Shown: one piece after another, positions 10,896 through 20,661 of the stretch
Layout: each line of letters begins with the position of its first letter
How positions within the stretch are numbered: position 1 is the first letter of the stretch
DNA from: Cepaea nemoralis
Taxonomy: Eukaryota; Mollusca; Gastropoda; Stylommatophora; Helicidae
DNA length: 64,000 bases
Direction: 5' to 3'
NCBI GenBank assembly: GCA_014155875.1
Contig: JACEFZ010005600.1
Location: 895,001 to 959,000 of the forward strand
Made by a program: the position numbers and the translations under genes
The notes under the pieces: generated by a model
Seen by the model: only the letters and a program-made list of their open reading frames with translations
Told to the model about the DNA's origin: nothing
Database searches by the model: none

Positions 10896-11600
10896 CAAGT
10901 CTGGTCAACTGAATGCTTTTGGTAGAAAACAACAAAACAAAGACACTGCAAAGACAAACCGGTATTTCCAGTGTCTGCATTCGAAATTACGTTTAACGAA
11001 TTCCACTGCAGGAAATTCAAATTGCTGAAATCGAAGTCGGAAAAAATAAAAATAAGACATATAAAAGAGAAGCGAGTAAAGGTCTTGTAATTCTGAAAGA
11101 CTGCATAATTAAATACCATTTAACATTTCTGGCTAACAGACAAATTGGAACCAAATAAACACCCAACCATTCGCGCGGGTTAAATCCCCTTGTGGGACAT
11201 AACATTCTAAATGTGAAAGTTCCCTTACGCGTCGGTTGCAAGTTATAAATGTAGGACATGCATGTCTTGTCGTGTCCATGGGAATAGCACAGTGAATACA
11301 GAATCACTTACCATGCAACAATAAACAAAAGTGCTTGGTGGTCTATCAATCAATCAACCACTCTAAATATCAAAGGAGCGCCATCTCCGAAATGAATGTC
11401 GGTTGCGTTGGAACTCCAGGTATTAATCGTCACACTCTCTGGCTATACTACAATATACTACTAAAAGCATGCTACACTACACCATACGTGTAGCTAATGT
11501 AATCTTACAACTTGTATTGCGGACTCCTCTTGCTCGATTGCCTTCATGTTTTCAGTCTAGTGTTATGTGTCGAAACTTCTAATTTCTTTTAATGTTAAAG
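10896..11600. other. No recognisable feature
   Basis: About 700 bases with no supported ORF, RNA gene or repeat. It is AT-rich and unique within this window. Confidence 0.5.
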
Positions 11601-11609
11601 TTAGTTGAA

Positions 11610-12130
11610 TATCTGTTACAGTACTTTTTGGCTGTTTGTGATTTCTTGGCAAATTTACGTTCAGTAGTTAGACGAATGTTGCGAATTCCTGGAACTGCCA
11701 AAGTAACTAACAACTAATGCCTTAAAGAGGCTAACGAAACTAGAACATTATGTACATTAATAAGAAAGAGACAAACAGCTTTTTTGGTCATGTGATTAGA
11801 AGAGAGGAGCTGGAGAACATCGTAACAACTGGAAAGATCGAGGGGAAGAGAGGCAGAGGCAGACCACGAGAAATGATGCTGGATGGATTGCGACGGTGGC
11901 ATGGAGGAATATCAACGGCAGAGTTGATCCAGAAAACCAAAGACCGAGATCCGTTGAGAGTCATGAACGCCTACGCCAGTCGGCACGGCACTTGATGATG
12001 ATGAGTTTGCCATTGCTTTCTGAACGACCGGCATTCATACTATTTTGTAAAAACCAACGCAAGGCGGTCTACTACCATATCGCCCGCAGCTGTGTTTCGA
12101 ACGTCGTATTCATGGATTACGAATTGTTTC
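11610..12130 (-). mobile_element. SINE-A copy split by a LINE-D fragment
   Basis: Minus-strand SINE-A: the 3' domain at 11622-11663 (ggctgtttgtgatttcttgg, acgttcagtagtt) and the 5' part at 11997-12130 (tttgccattgctttctgaac, cgcccgcagctgtgtttcga). The two parts join in the expected SINE order once the LINE at 11664-11996 is removed. Confidence 0.7.
11664..11996 (+). mobile_element. LINE-D-family 3' fragment inside SINE-A
   Basis: Plus-strand readings give MLRIPGTAKVTNN near 11680, TNSFFGHVIRREELENIVTT near 11770, KRGRGRPREMMLDGLRRWH near 11845 and a C-terminus AYASRHGT then stop at 11995. These align with the C-terminal domain of LINE-D at 37414-37896. GAT units follow the stop. It is 5'-truncated and shows one frameshift. 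Confidence 0.8.
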
Positions 12131-12157
12131 GGTAATGCCTTTGCCGTAATGCCTTTC

Positions 12158-12497
12158 TTTTAATGTAGCAGAAATGAATAATTTGCCTACGTTTTAATGT
12201 AGCAAAAATGAATAATTTGCCTACGTTTTAATGTAGCAGAAATGAATAATTTGCCTACGTTTTAATGTAGCAAAAATGAATAATTTGCCTACGTTTTAAT
12301 GTAGCAGAAATGAATAATTTGCCTACGTTTTAATGTAGCAAAAATGAATAATTTGCCTACGTTTTAATGTAGCAAAAATGAATAATTTGCCTACGTTTTA
12401 ATGTAGCAAAAATGAATAATTTGCCTACGCTTTAATGTAGCAGAAATAAATAATTTGCCTACGTTTCAATGTAGCAGAAATGAATAATTTGCCTACG
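12158..12497 (+). repeat. 34-bp minisatellite, exactly 10 copies
   Basis: Unit ttttaatgtagcaraaatga plus ataatttgcctacg, 34 bases, repeated from 12158 to 12497 (340 bases). Units differ at one or two sites, mostly A/G at position 14. Copies are directly abutting with no spacers. Confidence 0.95.
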
Positions 12498-12511
12498 TTT
12501 TCAAGTTTTAG

Positions 12512-12755
12512 CCCGTTCCGTGGCAAAGAGTTACGGACGCAGTTCGTAATCTCGTATACCGCGTTCAAAACACAGCTGCGACCGATTTGGCAGCAGACAG
12601 CCTTGAGTTGGTTTCCTGATACAATGGTATGGGTGCCGGTTGTTCAGAAAACAACCGCAAACTATTGACTTGCCAAGAAACTTGCCAAGAGATCACAAAC
12701 AGCCAAAAATGCCGGGGTTGACTGCGACGTCCTGGTAAGGATATGCAAATAACTT
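12512..12755 (+). mobile_element. SINE-A copy, near full length
   Basis: Box A-like tggcaaagagt near 12522, box B-like gttcaaaacac near 12562, tttggcagcagacagccttg body, and a 3' end tgactgcgacgtcctggtaa then ggatatgcaaataac. Confidence 0.8.
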
Positions 12756-12795
12756 TTTCCCCCAAGTATTAATCGACGCTGTGGATGAGGGATAA

Positions 12796-12930
12796 TGAGG
12801 CGCAGTTTCAGAATTCCCCGACGTACCGAACCGAGGGTTGGAAATCTGCCGTGTGTGATTTGGAAACAGGTCGCATTGCAGCGATTTCGATGTTATGATG
12901 CGTCAGCCGTCCAGAAAACAAAGTCAAAGT
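12796..12930 (+). mobile_element. SINE-A 5' half, split by LINE-M
   Basis: Body sequence (gatttggaaacaggtcgcat, gccgtccagaaaaca) matches SINE-A up to about 12917-12930. The missing 3' part is found at 15362-15445, on the far side of LINE-M. Confidence 0.7.
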
Positions 12931-12944
12931 CTTCTTCTACTTCT

Positions 12945-13379
12945 TCAGCGTTCCGATACATTGAGGTTCTTTGCTGCAGATACAATACGTCTCCATTCGT
13001 CTCTCTGGTTGACCTTCTCTTTCCAGTCGTTGATTCCAAGTGCTTGTAGGTCTGTATATATATTATCTCTCCACCGTCTTCTTGGTCTACCTCGGGGTTT
13101 ACGGTCATTTATTTCCTGAGTGTAAGCGAGTTTTGTTTCCCTATTATCTTCCATTCTTTCTATATGCCCCAGCCATTGTAGTCTATTAGCCTTCATGATA
13201 CAAGTGATTATCGGGGACTTAAACAGATCATAAATGTCTTTGTTACTTCTTCTTTTCCACTCTCCACTTTGTGTATCCCTAATGAGTCCAAAGATGCGTC
13301 GTAAAACTTTGTTCTCAAAGGTTTGTAACAAGGCTTCGTCTCCTTTCGTTGTACACCAGGTTTCAGAGCCATACAGCAC
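12945..13379 (-). pseudogene. LINE-M RT thumb and C-terminal domain
   Basis: 144-codon open frame starting within the RT thumb (LYGSETWCTTKGDEALLQTF). It passes the conserved NRLQWLGHIERM block and the GRPRRRWRDNI block typical of RTE/CR1-like LINE C-termini, and ends with stop at 12945. Start Met is internal; the true frame continues upstream through a frameshift near 13400-13510. Confidence 0.8.
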
Positions 13380-13507
13380 AACTGGTCTGATCAGTGTTTT
13401 GTATGTTCTGATTTTGGTATTACGAGATAGCGCATTTGATGTTAGTAGATGTTGTAGTGCATAGTATATCTTATTTCCAGAATCGATTCTAGTTTGTATT
13501 TCTTCCC

Positions 13508-13783
13508 TTATGATGTTGGAGCAGTGAAGATTGTACCCAGGTATTTGTATGTTTCCGTTCTTTTAATGGTCATATTATCTATTTGTATGTGGCCAGAGTT
13601 TTTAGCCATTCCTTCTCTTGAAATTACCATATATTCTGTCTTATCTTGGTTGATAACCAGCCCCATCTGTTGGGCTTTTTCCTTTAAGTGAGTCAATATT
13701 TCCAATGTCTTTTGTTCATTTTCCCCTATAATATCTATATCATCTAGCATAACCAAGCAGCTTGGATGTTCCTCCAATATCAC
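13508..13783 (-). pseudogene. LINE-M RT palm, second half
   Basis: Contains DDIDIIGENEQKTLEILTHL, the half of the YADD box after a frameshift, then LVINQDKTEYMV and TYKYLGTIF, the standard motifs following YADD. In frame it is separated from the first RT half by a one-base insertion close to 13748. Confidence 0.8.
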
Positions 13784-14285
13784 ATTCCTCCTTTATCTTC
13801 CTTACAACTTTCTCTAGAGCCAGATTGAAGAGTAGCGGCGATAGTGCATCACCCTGTTTCAAGCCAGATGTTATTTGGAAAGGGTCTGATTTCCTGCCTT
13901 TATATGTTACTATATTATACGTATCTTCCATGCATAGTCTGGTCATGTTGATTAACTTCCTTGGTATTCCAAATTCCTGCATAGCATTCCATAGACTATA
14001 CCTATGGACACTATCATAAGCCTTTTTAAAATCCACAAAAATGTTATGGAGATCTCTTTTATATTCCCAATTTTTCTCGGCTATTTGTCGTAAGATAAAT
14101 ATCTGATCTATTGTTGATCTGTTTTGTCTAAAACCCGCCTGGTAGTCACCTAATATGTCTTCTGAATATGGTTTTAGTCTATTTAGTAATACTGCGGATA
14201 ATATCTTATAGCTTGTGGACAGTAGTGATATTCCTCTATAATTTTCACATTGGAACTTGTTTCCTTTCTTAAAGATAGGTATCAA
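13740..14285 (-). pseudogene. LINE-M RT fingers and palm, first half
   Basis: Has IPIFKKGN, CENYRGISLLSTSYKILSAV, QAGFRQNRSTIDQIF, the catalytic Asp in VDFKKAYDSVHR and SGLKQGDALSPLLFN. The frame ends at LLGYAR then stop, where LLGYADD is expected. Reading past one extra base restores ADD in the neighbouring frame. Confidence 0.85.
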
Positions 14286-14736
14286 TAATGACTCTTTCCA
14301 GTCATGGGGTAATTCTTCAGTCCTCCAGATTTTTTATTATTAGTTCGTATATCTTTAGATGTAATGCATGGCCACCTGTCTTTATAAATTCAGCAGAAAT
14401 TCCATCATCCCCAGTTGCCTTATTGTTTTTAAGTCGTGTGATTACATATAGAATTTCTTCAAATGCAGGTTCTTCAATTTGTGGTTCACACGTTATAACC
14501 TCTTCCCGTGGGAAGGTATTACTTGGAGCTTCACAATTTAGTAATTCAACAAAATATTCTTTCCATGTCTTTCACATTTCCTCATTGATATTTATCATAT
14601 TCCCATTTTTGTCTTTTAAACCATATGTGTTGTGTTGGTGCCCTCGTTTCATTGACTTCAGTTCATTAAAAAACTTTCTGAATTCGTTTTTCTGGTGATT
14701 AGTTTCCTTGTCTTTGATTATATTACTCATATATTC

Positions 14737-15361
14737 TCACTTCTGCTGTCGAACTATTTTTGTAGCCTCTTTACATTCATTTCTATATTGCTCTTCCTTT
14801 TGGATGTTGTTGGTGTCATTTAACCATAAATGTCTGGCATTCTTTTTCCTAATGACTGCTTCTTCACATTTTTGATTAAACCATCTGTTCTTTCTATGCG
14901 TGGTTAGCACACCGACACATTCTTCTGCGGAAGATTGAATTGTATTCTTGATGTTCAATAAAGTTTGGTCAACGCTTTCCTCCAACGGGTATTGCAGAGT
15001 TTCAAGTTTATATTTTATTTCATCTGTAAATTTCTCTTTGACTGTAATTTCTTGTAGTTTTTCTCTGTTATATGTTGGGTGTAATCTTTGTAATTTAGTA
15101 TAGAAAGCTCTCTTAAGTTTTATTTTAAATTTTGCTCCATGAGGAAGTGGTCGCTGTGCCAATTAGCTCCTCTATAACTTCTAACTTGTTGTATGTTTGA
15201 TGCATTTCTGTTGTTAATTAAAATGTGATCTATTTGATTATAGGTTCTCTTGTCACATGATTTCCAAGTTTGTTTGTGTATATCCTTTCTTTGTAGTCTG
15301 GTACTGCTAATCTGCAGTCCTTCGGTTTCTGCCAGGTTGATGACTCTCCATCCATTATCAT
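14737..15361 (-). pseudogene. LINE-M endonuclease C-terminus and linker
   Basis: Two overlapping frames (15482-15120 and 15162-14737). The first holds NGWRVINLAETEGLQIS, QIDHILINN and the SDHF motif of AP-type endonucleases. The second continues with the basic linker, including RKNRWFNQKCEEAV. The frames join by a frameshift near 15140. The reading before about 15361 belongs to the split SINE, not to the LINE. Confidence 0.75.
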
Positions 15362-15445
15362 TTGAACTAAAATTGCCTAGTGAAAGACAAATAGCCATTA
15401 AATACTGAGGTTGATTGCAACGACAAGTAAAGGACATGAAAAGAA
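15362..15445 (+). mobile_element. SINE-A 3' part, far side of LINE-M
   Basis: gaactaaaattgcctagtg, agacaaatagcc and gaggttgattgcaac are the SINE-A 3' domain in order, completing the copy begun at 12796. Confidence 0.6.
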
Positions 15446-15550
15446 GTTGCCAATTATTACAACAATTCTCATTTAATGCCAATATTCTTTAGGGCTATTC
15501 TATAATTGTTGTTTGGGCATTAAATATTATCTCTCCATCTGTTATCTTCT

Positions 15551-15790
15551 CCGGTTCCATAGCGAAGGGGTTATGGACGTAGTTCGTAATCCCGCATACC
15601 CGCGTTCGAAGCACAGCTGCGGGAGATTTGTCACCAGACTGCATTGCGTTTTTTTTTACGAAATGGTGTGAGTGCCCATCTTTAAGAAAGCAATGGTAAA
15701 CTACTGAACCTAAACTTGCCAAGAGATCAGAACATCACCACATGCTGGTATTGACTGCGACGCCCTGTAAAGGATATGCAACTAACTCCT
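15551..15790 (+). mobile_element. SINE-A copy, near full length
   Basis: Box A-like tagcgaaggggt, box B gcgttcgaagc near 15600, the core aagcaatggtaaactactga near 15688, ttgccaagagatcag near 15715, and a 3' end tgactgcgacgccctgtaaa then ggatatgcaac. Confidence 0.8.
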
Positions 15791-15825
15791 TCTGTGTATG
15801 CATATTTCTAAGGTATTTCTACTCT

Positions 15826-15878
15826 TCTCATCTCATCTCATCTCATCTCATCTCATCTGATTTCATCTCATCTCATAC
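15826..15878. repeat. CTCAT pentanucleotide microsatellite
   Basis: About nine tctca units with one interruption. Confidence 0.9.
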
Positions 15879-15879
15879 C

Positions 15880-15964
15880 TCTCAAGTCGGAGTGGCTTCG
15901 TCTGATGGCGAGGGACACTGGCAATAGGGAAAGTTAACCCACACGCAAATATCAGCTCAGTGCT
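15880..15964 (+). mobile_element. SINE-B 3' half
   Basis: aagtcggagtggcttcgtct, tggcgagggacactggcaat and cacacgcaaatatcag match the SINE-B 3' domain at 62455-62530. It is cut at the start of the LINE-R derivative. Confidence 0.7.
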
Positions 15965-15965
15965 C

Positions 15966-17045
15966 CTCCCCCGATGTGTCTCCACCTTGACGTGGTGGGG
16001 GAGCTTGCGTGTCCCATCGACCCCATTTGCTTGCTGATGGATGAAAAACTACATATCGGACAACTTATGGGATAGGGACCAGACTAAGAGAGACACAACC
16101 TGCTGCTCTGCAGGTGAGACTGAGGATAGCAGTCTAAAATTTAAATCAGGCGCACGAAGGCAGAAGTTCTTGGTCCGGACAAAACACTAAAGGCTCCCTG
16201 TCGAGGGCTGTGGCTAAACGCCTCTAAGCCACAAACCCTCGGACCTGAGAGCCGGGCCGATAGCCACCTTTCGAAAAATAAAGGCGTGATACTGAGCAAG
16301 CTACATGCTCAGGTCTGATACAAGTTCGAAGGCTCTCAGCTGGGGGATATGAGAGATTCCCGGATGAGAGGGCCAGGCCGTTTCTCGTTCACCGCTGCAC
16401 GAAGATAAGGTGCTGAGCCGGCAGCACATGTAGCCTACCTCGTGAGCGAGTACAAAAAGTCAAAAAAGTGCCACAGTCGAAGAAAATGGCTGCGAAAACG
16501 GTATCTACTCATAGAGAGTGTAGACAAAAGTGGAAGAACGTCTCAATGACGCAAAATGGAACGCACGGCTAGCGAACCTATTGCGTGGTCCGAAGTCAAA
16601 AGCAAAAGCTTACCGAGTGGGTGTCGCTTGCAGTCTGACCGTCCCTGGTGTGTGCTTGAGCGATCAGTGGCAAACGAATTGCCCAACACATGGAAGTGAG
16701 GAACTAAAGCAGCCATGAGCAGGACGTGGCAACTCCTCGGGTGAGCCCAGTCACAGAGCAATATCTGCCGGATCTGCAATTATGGAAGCCTCCTTGGATA
16801 GCGAGGGAATGCTCATGGTCTGCCCCTGCCTTCCCTTGAGGGCCGACCACGATGTCGTTCATCGTTCTATCTTGACCAGCTGAGATGTTAGCGACATCAC
16901 AACAGTCCAACGTGCCTCGAAACCAGAGGAAGGCTAACCTCATTAAAAAATGCCCGCTGAAGTCGGAAGTGTCGTCCTACGGGTGCCAAACTAAAAATTG
17001 ACACTACGCAATTACGTCCGAGTGAAATGTCTCGTCCGAATGTCT
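15966..17045 (+). mobile_element. Non-coding LINE-R derivative
   Basis: No long frame. The 3' half (16510-17045) follows the LINE-R 3' UTR at 3500-4240: a single 104-type unit near 16555, agcagccatgagcaggacgt, ggtgagcccag, tatggaagcctccttgga, tggtctgcccctgccttccc, and the terminal aagtcggaagtgtcg segment. The 5' half (15966-16500) has no counterpart in the visible part of LINE-R and may be its 5' UTR. It opens with paired strands CTCCCCC (15966-15972) and GGGGGAG (15997-16003). I infer an internally deleted, non-autonomous relative. Confidence 0.65.
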
Positions 17046-17633
17046 CTCGTGCTAGGAACAGCTCTGACTACCTAATTTCCAAATGCCGCTCTTGTTCGGA
17101 ACAGCTCTGACTGGGTAGTTTTCCGAATGTCTGTTGTGCCTGGAAAAGCTCTGATGGGCGCAACGACAAGCACATGTCCGAAAACTCGCTGAGTGGATGC
17201 CGTCTGCAAACCTGTCTGGTTTGTGCGGGAATGACCCGGGGAAACGAAATGACCAATATATTGAAGTGAGGATGTAAAGCAGCCATGAGCAGGACGTGAC
17301 GATCTCCCTCGGTGAGCCCAGATCCAGGGCGTTATGTGTCGGCCCTGCAACTATGGAAGCAACCTTGGATGGCGGAAAATGCTATGGACTGTCCCTGCCT
17401 TCCTTTGAGGGATGACCGTTGTCTTCGACCGTTCAACCTTGGCCAGCATGATTGCAGATGGCACCACAAAAGTGAGAGTCTCCCAGGAATGCTACCTGGT
17501 CAAAAAAGCACGCTGTAGCCGGATGTGTTGGCCTACGGGTTTCGGCCCAAGGGCGCATAACAGACACACCGCAATCACATCTGAAAAAAAACTCCGGATG
17601 AACGAAAAGAAGAAGAAGAAGAAGCTCAGTGCT
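17046..17633 (+). mobile_element. Second LINE-R 3' UTR copy with GAA tail
   Basis: Starts with three imperfect 43-bp units built on ggaacagctctga (17055, 17098, 17141), then repeats the LINE-R 3' UTR: agcagccatgagcaggacgt near 17279, tggaagcaaccttggatggc near 17355, cggatgtgttggcctacggg near 17520, tccggatgaacg near 17594, and a GAA tail to 17633. It lies head-to-tail after the previous copy. Confidence 0.75.
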
Positions 17634-17639
17634 CTAGAA

Positions 17640-17697
17640 TTAATAGCACGTGTATGAACTACGCTTGAGTTAAAAGCGAGCGATCACCAAAAAATAA
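17640..17697 (+). mobile_element. SINE-B 3' terminal scrap
   Basis: gtgtatgaactacgcttgag followed by ttaaaagcgagcg matches the last 50 bases of SINE-B (compare 30655-30690). Confidence 0.55.
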
Positions 17698-17966
17698 TCT
17701 TATACCATCATGTTCCTCTTTTACCTGGCGGTGTCGAGGTGAAACATAAACAGCGGGAGAGTGCCCGCTTATTGGCTTCATATATCGTGATTCCCATGGA
17801 CTCTGCTATTCCCTCTATCCATCGTTTGCATGGTCGGTCTCTTTTTCTGCTCCCATTTGGTCTGTATATCATTGCTTCCTATAGTATACTGTCTGTTGGT
17901 AGCCTTGTTATATGGCAGAACCATTTTCAATCAATACCTGTTATTTCGAATCTTATTATAGTGTCC

Positions 17967-18219
17967 GCCGGTCTCTCTGGCCGAGGGGTTACAACACTTT
18001 CTCCGTAATCCCGTTTATCTCGCAGAGTCTCGTAGCGGGCCAGAGCTGGAAGCGGTTCTACTCCCGCTGGTGACTTGCGGTATAACTGAGCCGGCCGCTC
18101 AGAAAGCAATGGCAAACTACTGAGCGTAATCTTGCCAAGAAATCAACAGACAGCTGAAAGATGCTGCTGTTGACAGCGATGTCCTGTAAAGGATATGCGA
18201 ATTAAAAAAAAAAAAAAAA
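17967..18219 (+). mobile_element. SINE-A copy with TSD and A tail
   Basis: Flanked by the 12-bp duplication ATTATAGTGTCC (17955-17966 and 18220-18231). Box A-like ctggccgaggggt near 17979, gaagcggttctactcc (box B-like) near 18049, core aagcaatggcaaactactga near 18105, and a 3' end cctgtaaaggatatgcgaat with about 17 A. The clean duplication and A tail define the full unit as 253 bp. Confidence 0.9.
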
Positions 18220-18339
18220 ATTATAGTGTCCCCATGGATTCGTCAGCGATTTATAGTTCTGTGTATTTAATACGGAACGCATTTTTCTTCTTTTCCACTT
18301 CTGTGCCAGACATTGGCCATCACCAATCTGTCATTTGAT

Positions 18340-18568
18340 CATCATCATCATTATCATCACCTTTCACTTTGCCTTCAAGCGTCGATGGGATGAATAACTG
18401 ACGTTTCAGCGCCTGATGGGTAGAACTGGATAGTGTCCTTTCGTGTGATTGTACAACATCTTTAATGTCGTCAATCCATTTACTTCTCGGGAGCCCTCTT
18501 AATATCGTACCTGATCTTCATTGATGAGGTGACAGCGCTGGCAGTTGATGGTGTTGCATTCTAACGAA
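18340..18568 (-). mobile_element. LINE-C micro-copy inside LINE-I
   Basis: Flanked by an 11-bp duplication TGTCATTTGAT (18329-18339 and 18569-18579). On the minus strand it matches 6025-6256: MQHHQLPALS-like start, WIDDIKDVVQSH, the final block, then GAT repeats. Confidence 0.85.
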
Positions 18569-18833
18569 TGTCATTTGATACTTTGACGCAATTGGAGCTG
18601 TTTATATTCTTGTTTACTCCCCAGCCATGTAAACTTTCCACGCACACGGTTTTCTGTATAACTTTGCGTTTCTTGCCTTAGGTATTTCAACGTAAGTCTG
18701 ACATCTCTATCCCACTTCTTCTCTTAATCTGCACTCATTAATTTTGTTTGTCTGTTTCCTGTGCCATTTACCAGTGATGTAACACACGCGGCTGTTTTAT
18801 TTTCTTCCTATGTACACTTCTTACAGTATTTGC

Positions 18834-18892
18834 TAGAGGGAGAGGGAGAGAGAGAAAGAGAGAGAGAAAGAGAGAACGAACGAACGAACATA
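18834..18892. repeat. GA microsatellite and GAAC repeat
   Basis: gagaga with scattered interruptions, then four gaac units at 18876-18891. Confidence 0.85.
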
Positions 18893-19060
18893 CTTTATTT
18901 TCAAAGGGTAACAAATTGGGCACGCAGGCCCGTCTTACATTCGGCCCTTCCAATCATTCATCTTTCTTTCATCAACAGTGCATAGGAAAAAAACATTGTC
19001 ACATGAAGTTTGTAAACATAAACAATGCATATTACTATGTTATGAGACACATCCACCATC
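18888..19060 (-). repeat. Dispersed repeat N, copy 1
   Basis: ggcccgtcttacattcggcc, cattgtcacatgaagtttgt and tatgttatgagacac recur in order at 36640-36830. On the minus strand the unit ends aaaataaagt then GTTC repeats (18876-18891), like a retroelement 3' end with an AATAAA motif. Both copies run into CA-rich sequence and then long CT or GA tracts. Confidence 0.6.
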
Positions 19061-19635
19061 CACCCACACATCCCCCATTCACTCCAACTTCCCCACCCAA
19101 CCACACACACATACAATACATTCCCCCACCCATCCACCACATCCCTACACCTACACATCTCTCCACCCACACACACCTCTCACCCACCACACATCCCATC
19201 CACCCACACCCCAAGCACACATACATTCAATAACCCACACATCCCCCACCTACACACATCTCCCCACCCACTCACATATCCTCTACCCGTCCCATTTCCC
19301 TCCAACAATCACTCACCCAATATCCTCCTCCACCCACCCACCTCCAACCACCCAACCAAACACACATTCCTCAGCCACACACATGTCTCCCCGTCAACTC
19401 ACATATTCCGCACCTACCCACACACAAATTCCGCACTCACCCACATAATCTCCCATCTCCCCCAGCCCACTCACAGATCCCGAGCCCGCACCTACAAACA
19501 TCCCACACCATCTCCTAACCTGCACACACTCACCCACCCACATATCCTCTACCCACCCACACATCCTCTACCCACCCATCCCCCAACCAAACATCCCTTA
19601 ACCACATACCCTTACTCATATACAATCACCCACCC
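19061..19635. repeat. CCCAC-rich low-complexity tract
   Basis: About 575 bases almost free of G on the plus strand, built from cccaca and cacatc words. Open frames rich in Pro, Thr and His here are artefacts of composition. Confidence 0.9.
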
Positions 19636-19717
19636 ACGAGAGAGAGGGAGTGAGAGAGCATGAGAGAAAAAAATGAGAGAGAGTTTGAGAGAAAGAATGA
19701 GAGAGGAAGTGAGAGAC

Positions 19718-19775
<58 letters not shown>

Positions 19776-20049
19776 AGACAGAATGAAAGAGAATAAAAGA
19801 GAGAATAAGGGAGAAAGTGAGAATGAGAGAGTGAGAGAGAATGAGAGAAAGTGAGAGGTATAGAGAGGGAGTTGGAGAGATGAGATAAAGTGAGAGTGAC
19901 AGAGAATGAGAGTAAGAGAGAATGAAACAGATGAGCGAGGGGGAGAGTGAGAGAGAAGAGCGACAAAGAGCGACAGAGGGGGTGAGAGAGCATGAGAGAA
20001 AAAAATGAGAGAGAGTTTGAGAGAAAGAATGAGAGGGGAAGTGAGAGAC

Positions 20050-20114
<65 letters not shown>

Positions 20115-20297
20115 ATGAGAGACAGAATAAAAGAGAGAATAAGGGAGAAAGTGAGAGTGGGAGAGAATGAGAGAAACTGAGAGGCATAGAGAGGGAGTTG
20201 GAGAGATGAGATAAAGTGAGAGTGACAGAGAATGATAATGAGAGTGAGCGAGAATGAAATAGATGAGCGAGGGGGGGGGAGTGATAGAGAAGAGCGA

Positions 20298-20344
<47 letters not shown>

Positions 20345-20350
20345 GAGAGA
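19636..20350. repeat. Polypurine GA tract with a 332-bp tandem duplication
   Basis: About 715 bases of nearly pure purine on the plus strand (GAGA, GAAA, GAAT words). The phrase gtgagagagcatgagagaaa starts at 19650 and again at 19982, and following landmarks recur at the same spacing, so a 332-bp block is duplicated. The Ser/Leu-rich minus-strand frames are not genes. Confidence 0.9.
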
Positions 20351-20602
20351 TATTAAAACAACATCACGTACCCAATGGCTTTAGTTTCTTCAACACTTCA
20401 TTACTTTTGCTCGACTGTCTCATTCATGCATGAAAACAAACCCAGGGAAAGCATGAAATGCTGATATCTAACAGGTTCTCGTCGTGTCAGCTACAAGCTA
20501 AACATGCTGTATACACGTTTTGTCACGCACGCAACGCTACTTTATCTGTTCACAAGAACGATACATGAGAGATCTTTTATCAGAACGTTACTGACAAATC
20601 CC
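20351..20602. other. No recognisable feature
   Basis: Unique-looking sequence; nothing supported. Confidence 0.5.
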
Positions 20603-20661
20603 AGGAACGGCTGGCCGAGTGGCTAGAATGCCTGATTCTCCTTCTGGTTCGAATCCTCGGT
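20603..20661 (+). mobile_element. tRNA-like SINE head interrupted by a LINE-R tail
   Basis: Has strong internal Pol III boxes: box A tggccgagtgg near 20612 and box B ggttcgaatcc near 20646, spaced as in a tRNA. The sequence is interrupted at 20661 and resumes at 20865, as shown by an 11-bp repeat. No clear acceptor stem is visible, so it is a tRNA-derived element rather than a working tRNA. Confidence 0.6.

Larger units (their letters stand above)
12931..15361 (-). mobile_element. LINE-M: RTE-like LINE with disrupted YADD box
   Basis: Minus-strand LINE inserted in a SINE-A copy. Domains from 15361 down: end of an APE endonuclease (YNQIDHILI near 15240, ANWHSDHF near 15165), a linker, RT (14285-13740 and 13783-13508), thumb and C-terminal domain (13379-12945, with GRPRRRWRDNIYTDL). 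The tail is GAA-rich next to 12931. The N-terminal half of the endonuclease is missing, as expected from 5' truncation. Several frameshifts make it inactive. The target duplication is unclear. Confidence 0.85.
17735..18640 (-). mobile_element. LINE-I: C-terminal fragment with two nested insertions
   Basis: Minus-strand frame reads KWFCHITRLPTDSIL, one stop, EAMIYRPNGSRKRDRPCKRW, IEGIAESMGITIYEANKRAL from 17935 down to about 17760, a LINE C-terminal domain. Its upstream part continues at 18232-18328 and beyond 18580 once SINE-A (17967-18219) and LINE-C (18340-18568) are removed. The outer right limit is uncertain. Confidence 0.65.

Noticed and set aside
12158..12497. CRISPR-like array
   Set aside because: The 34-bp units abut with no spacers, and the DNA is animal-type; it is a minisatellite.
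18916..19448. Pro/Thr/His-rich secreted protein
   Set aside because: Frame across CCCAC low-complexity sequence with no other coding sign.
19612..20300. Ser/Leu-rich membrane-like proteins on the minus strand
   Set aside because: Composition artefact of the GA/CT tract; same for frames at 24662-25287 and 63017-63630.
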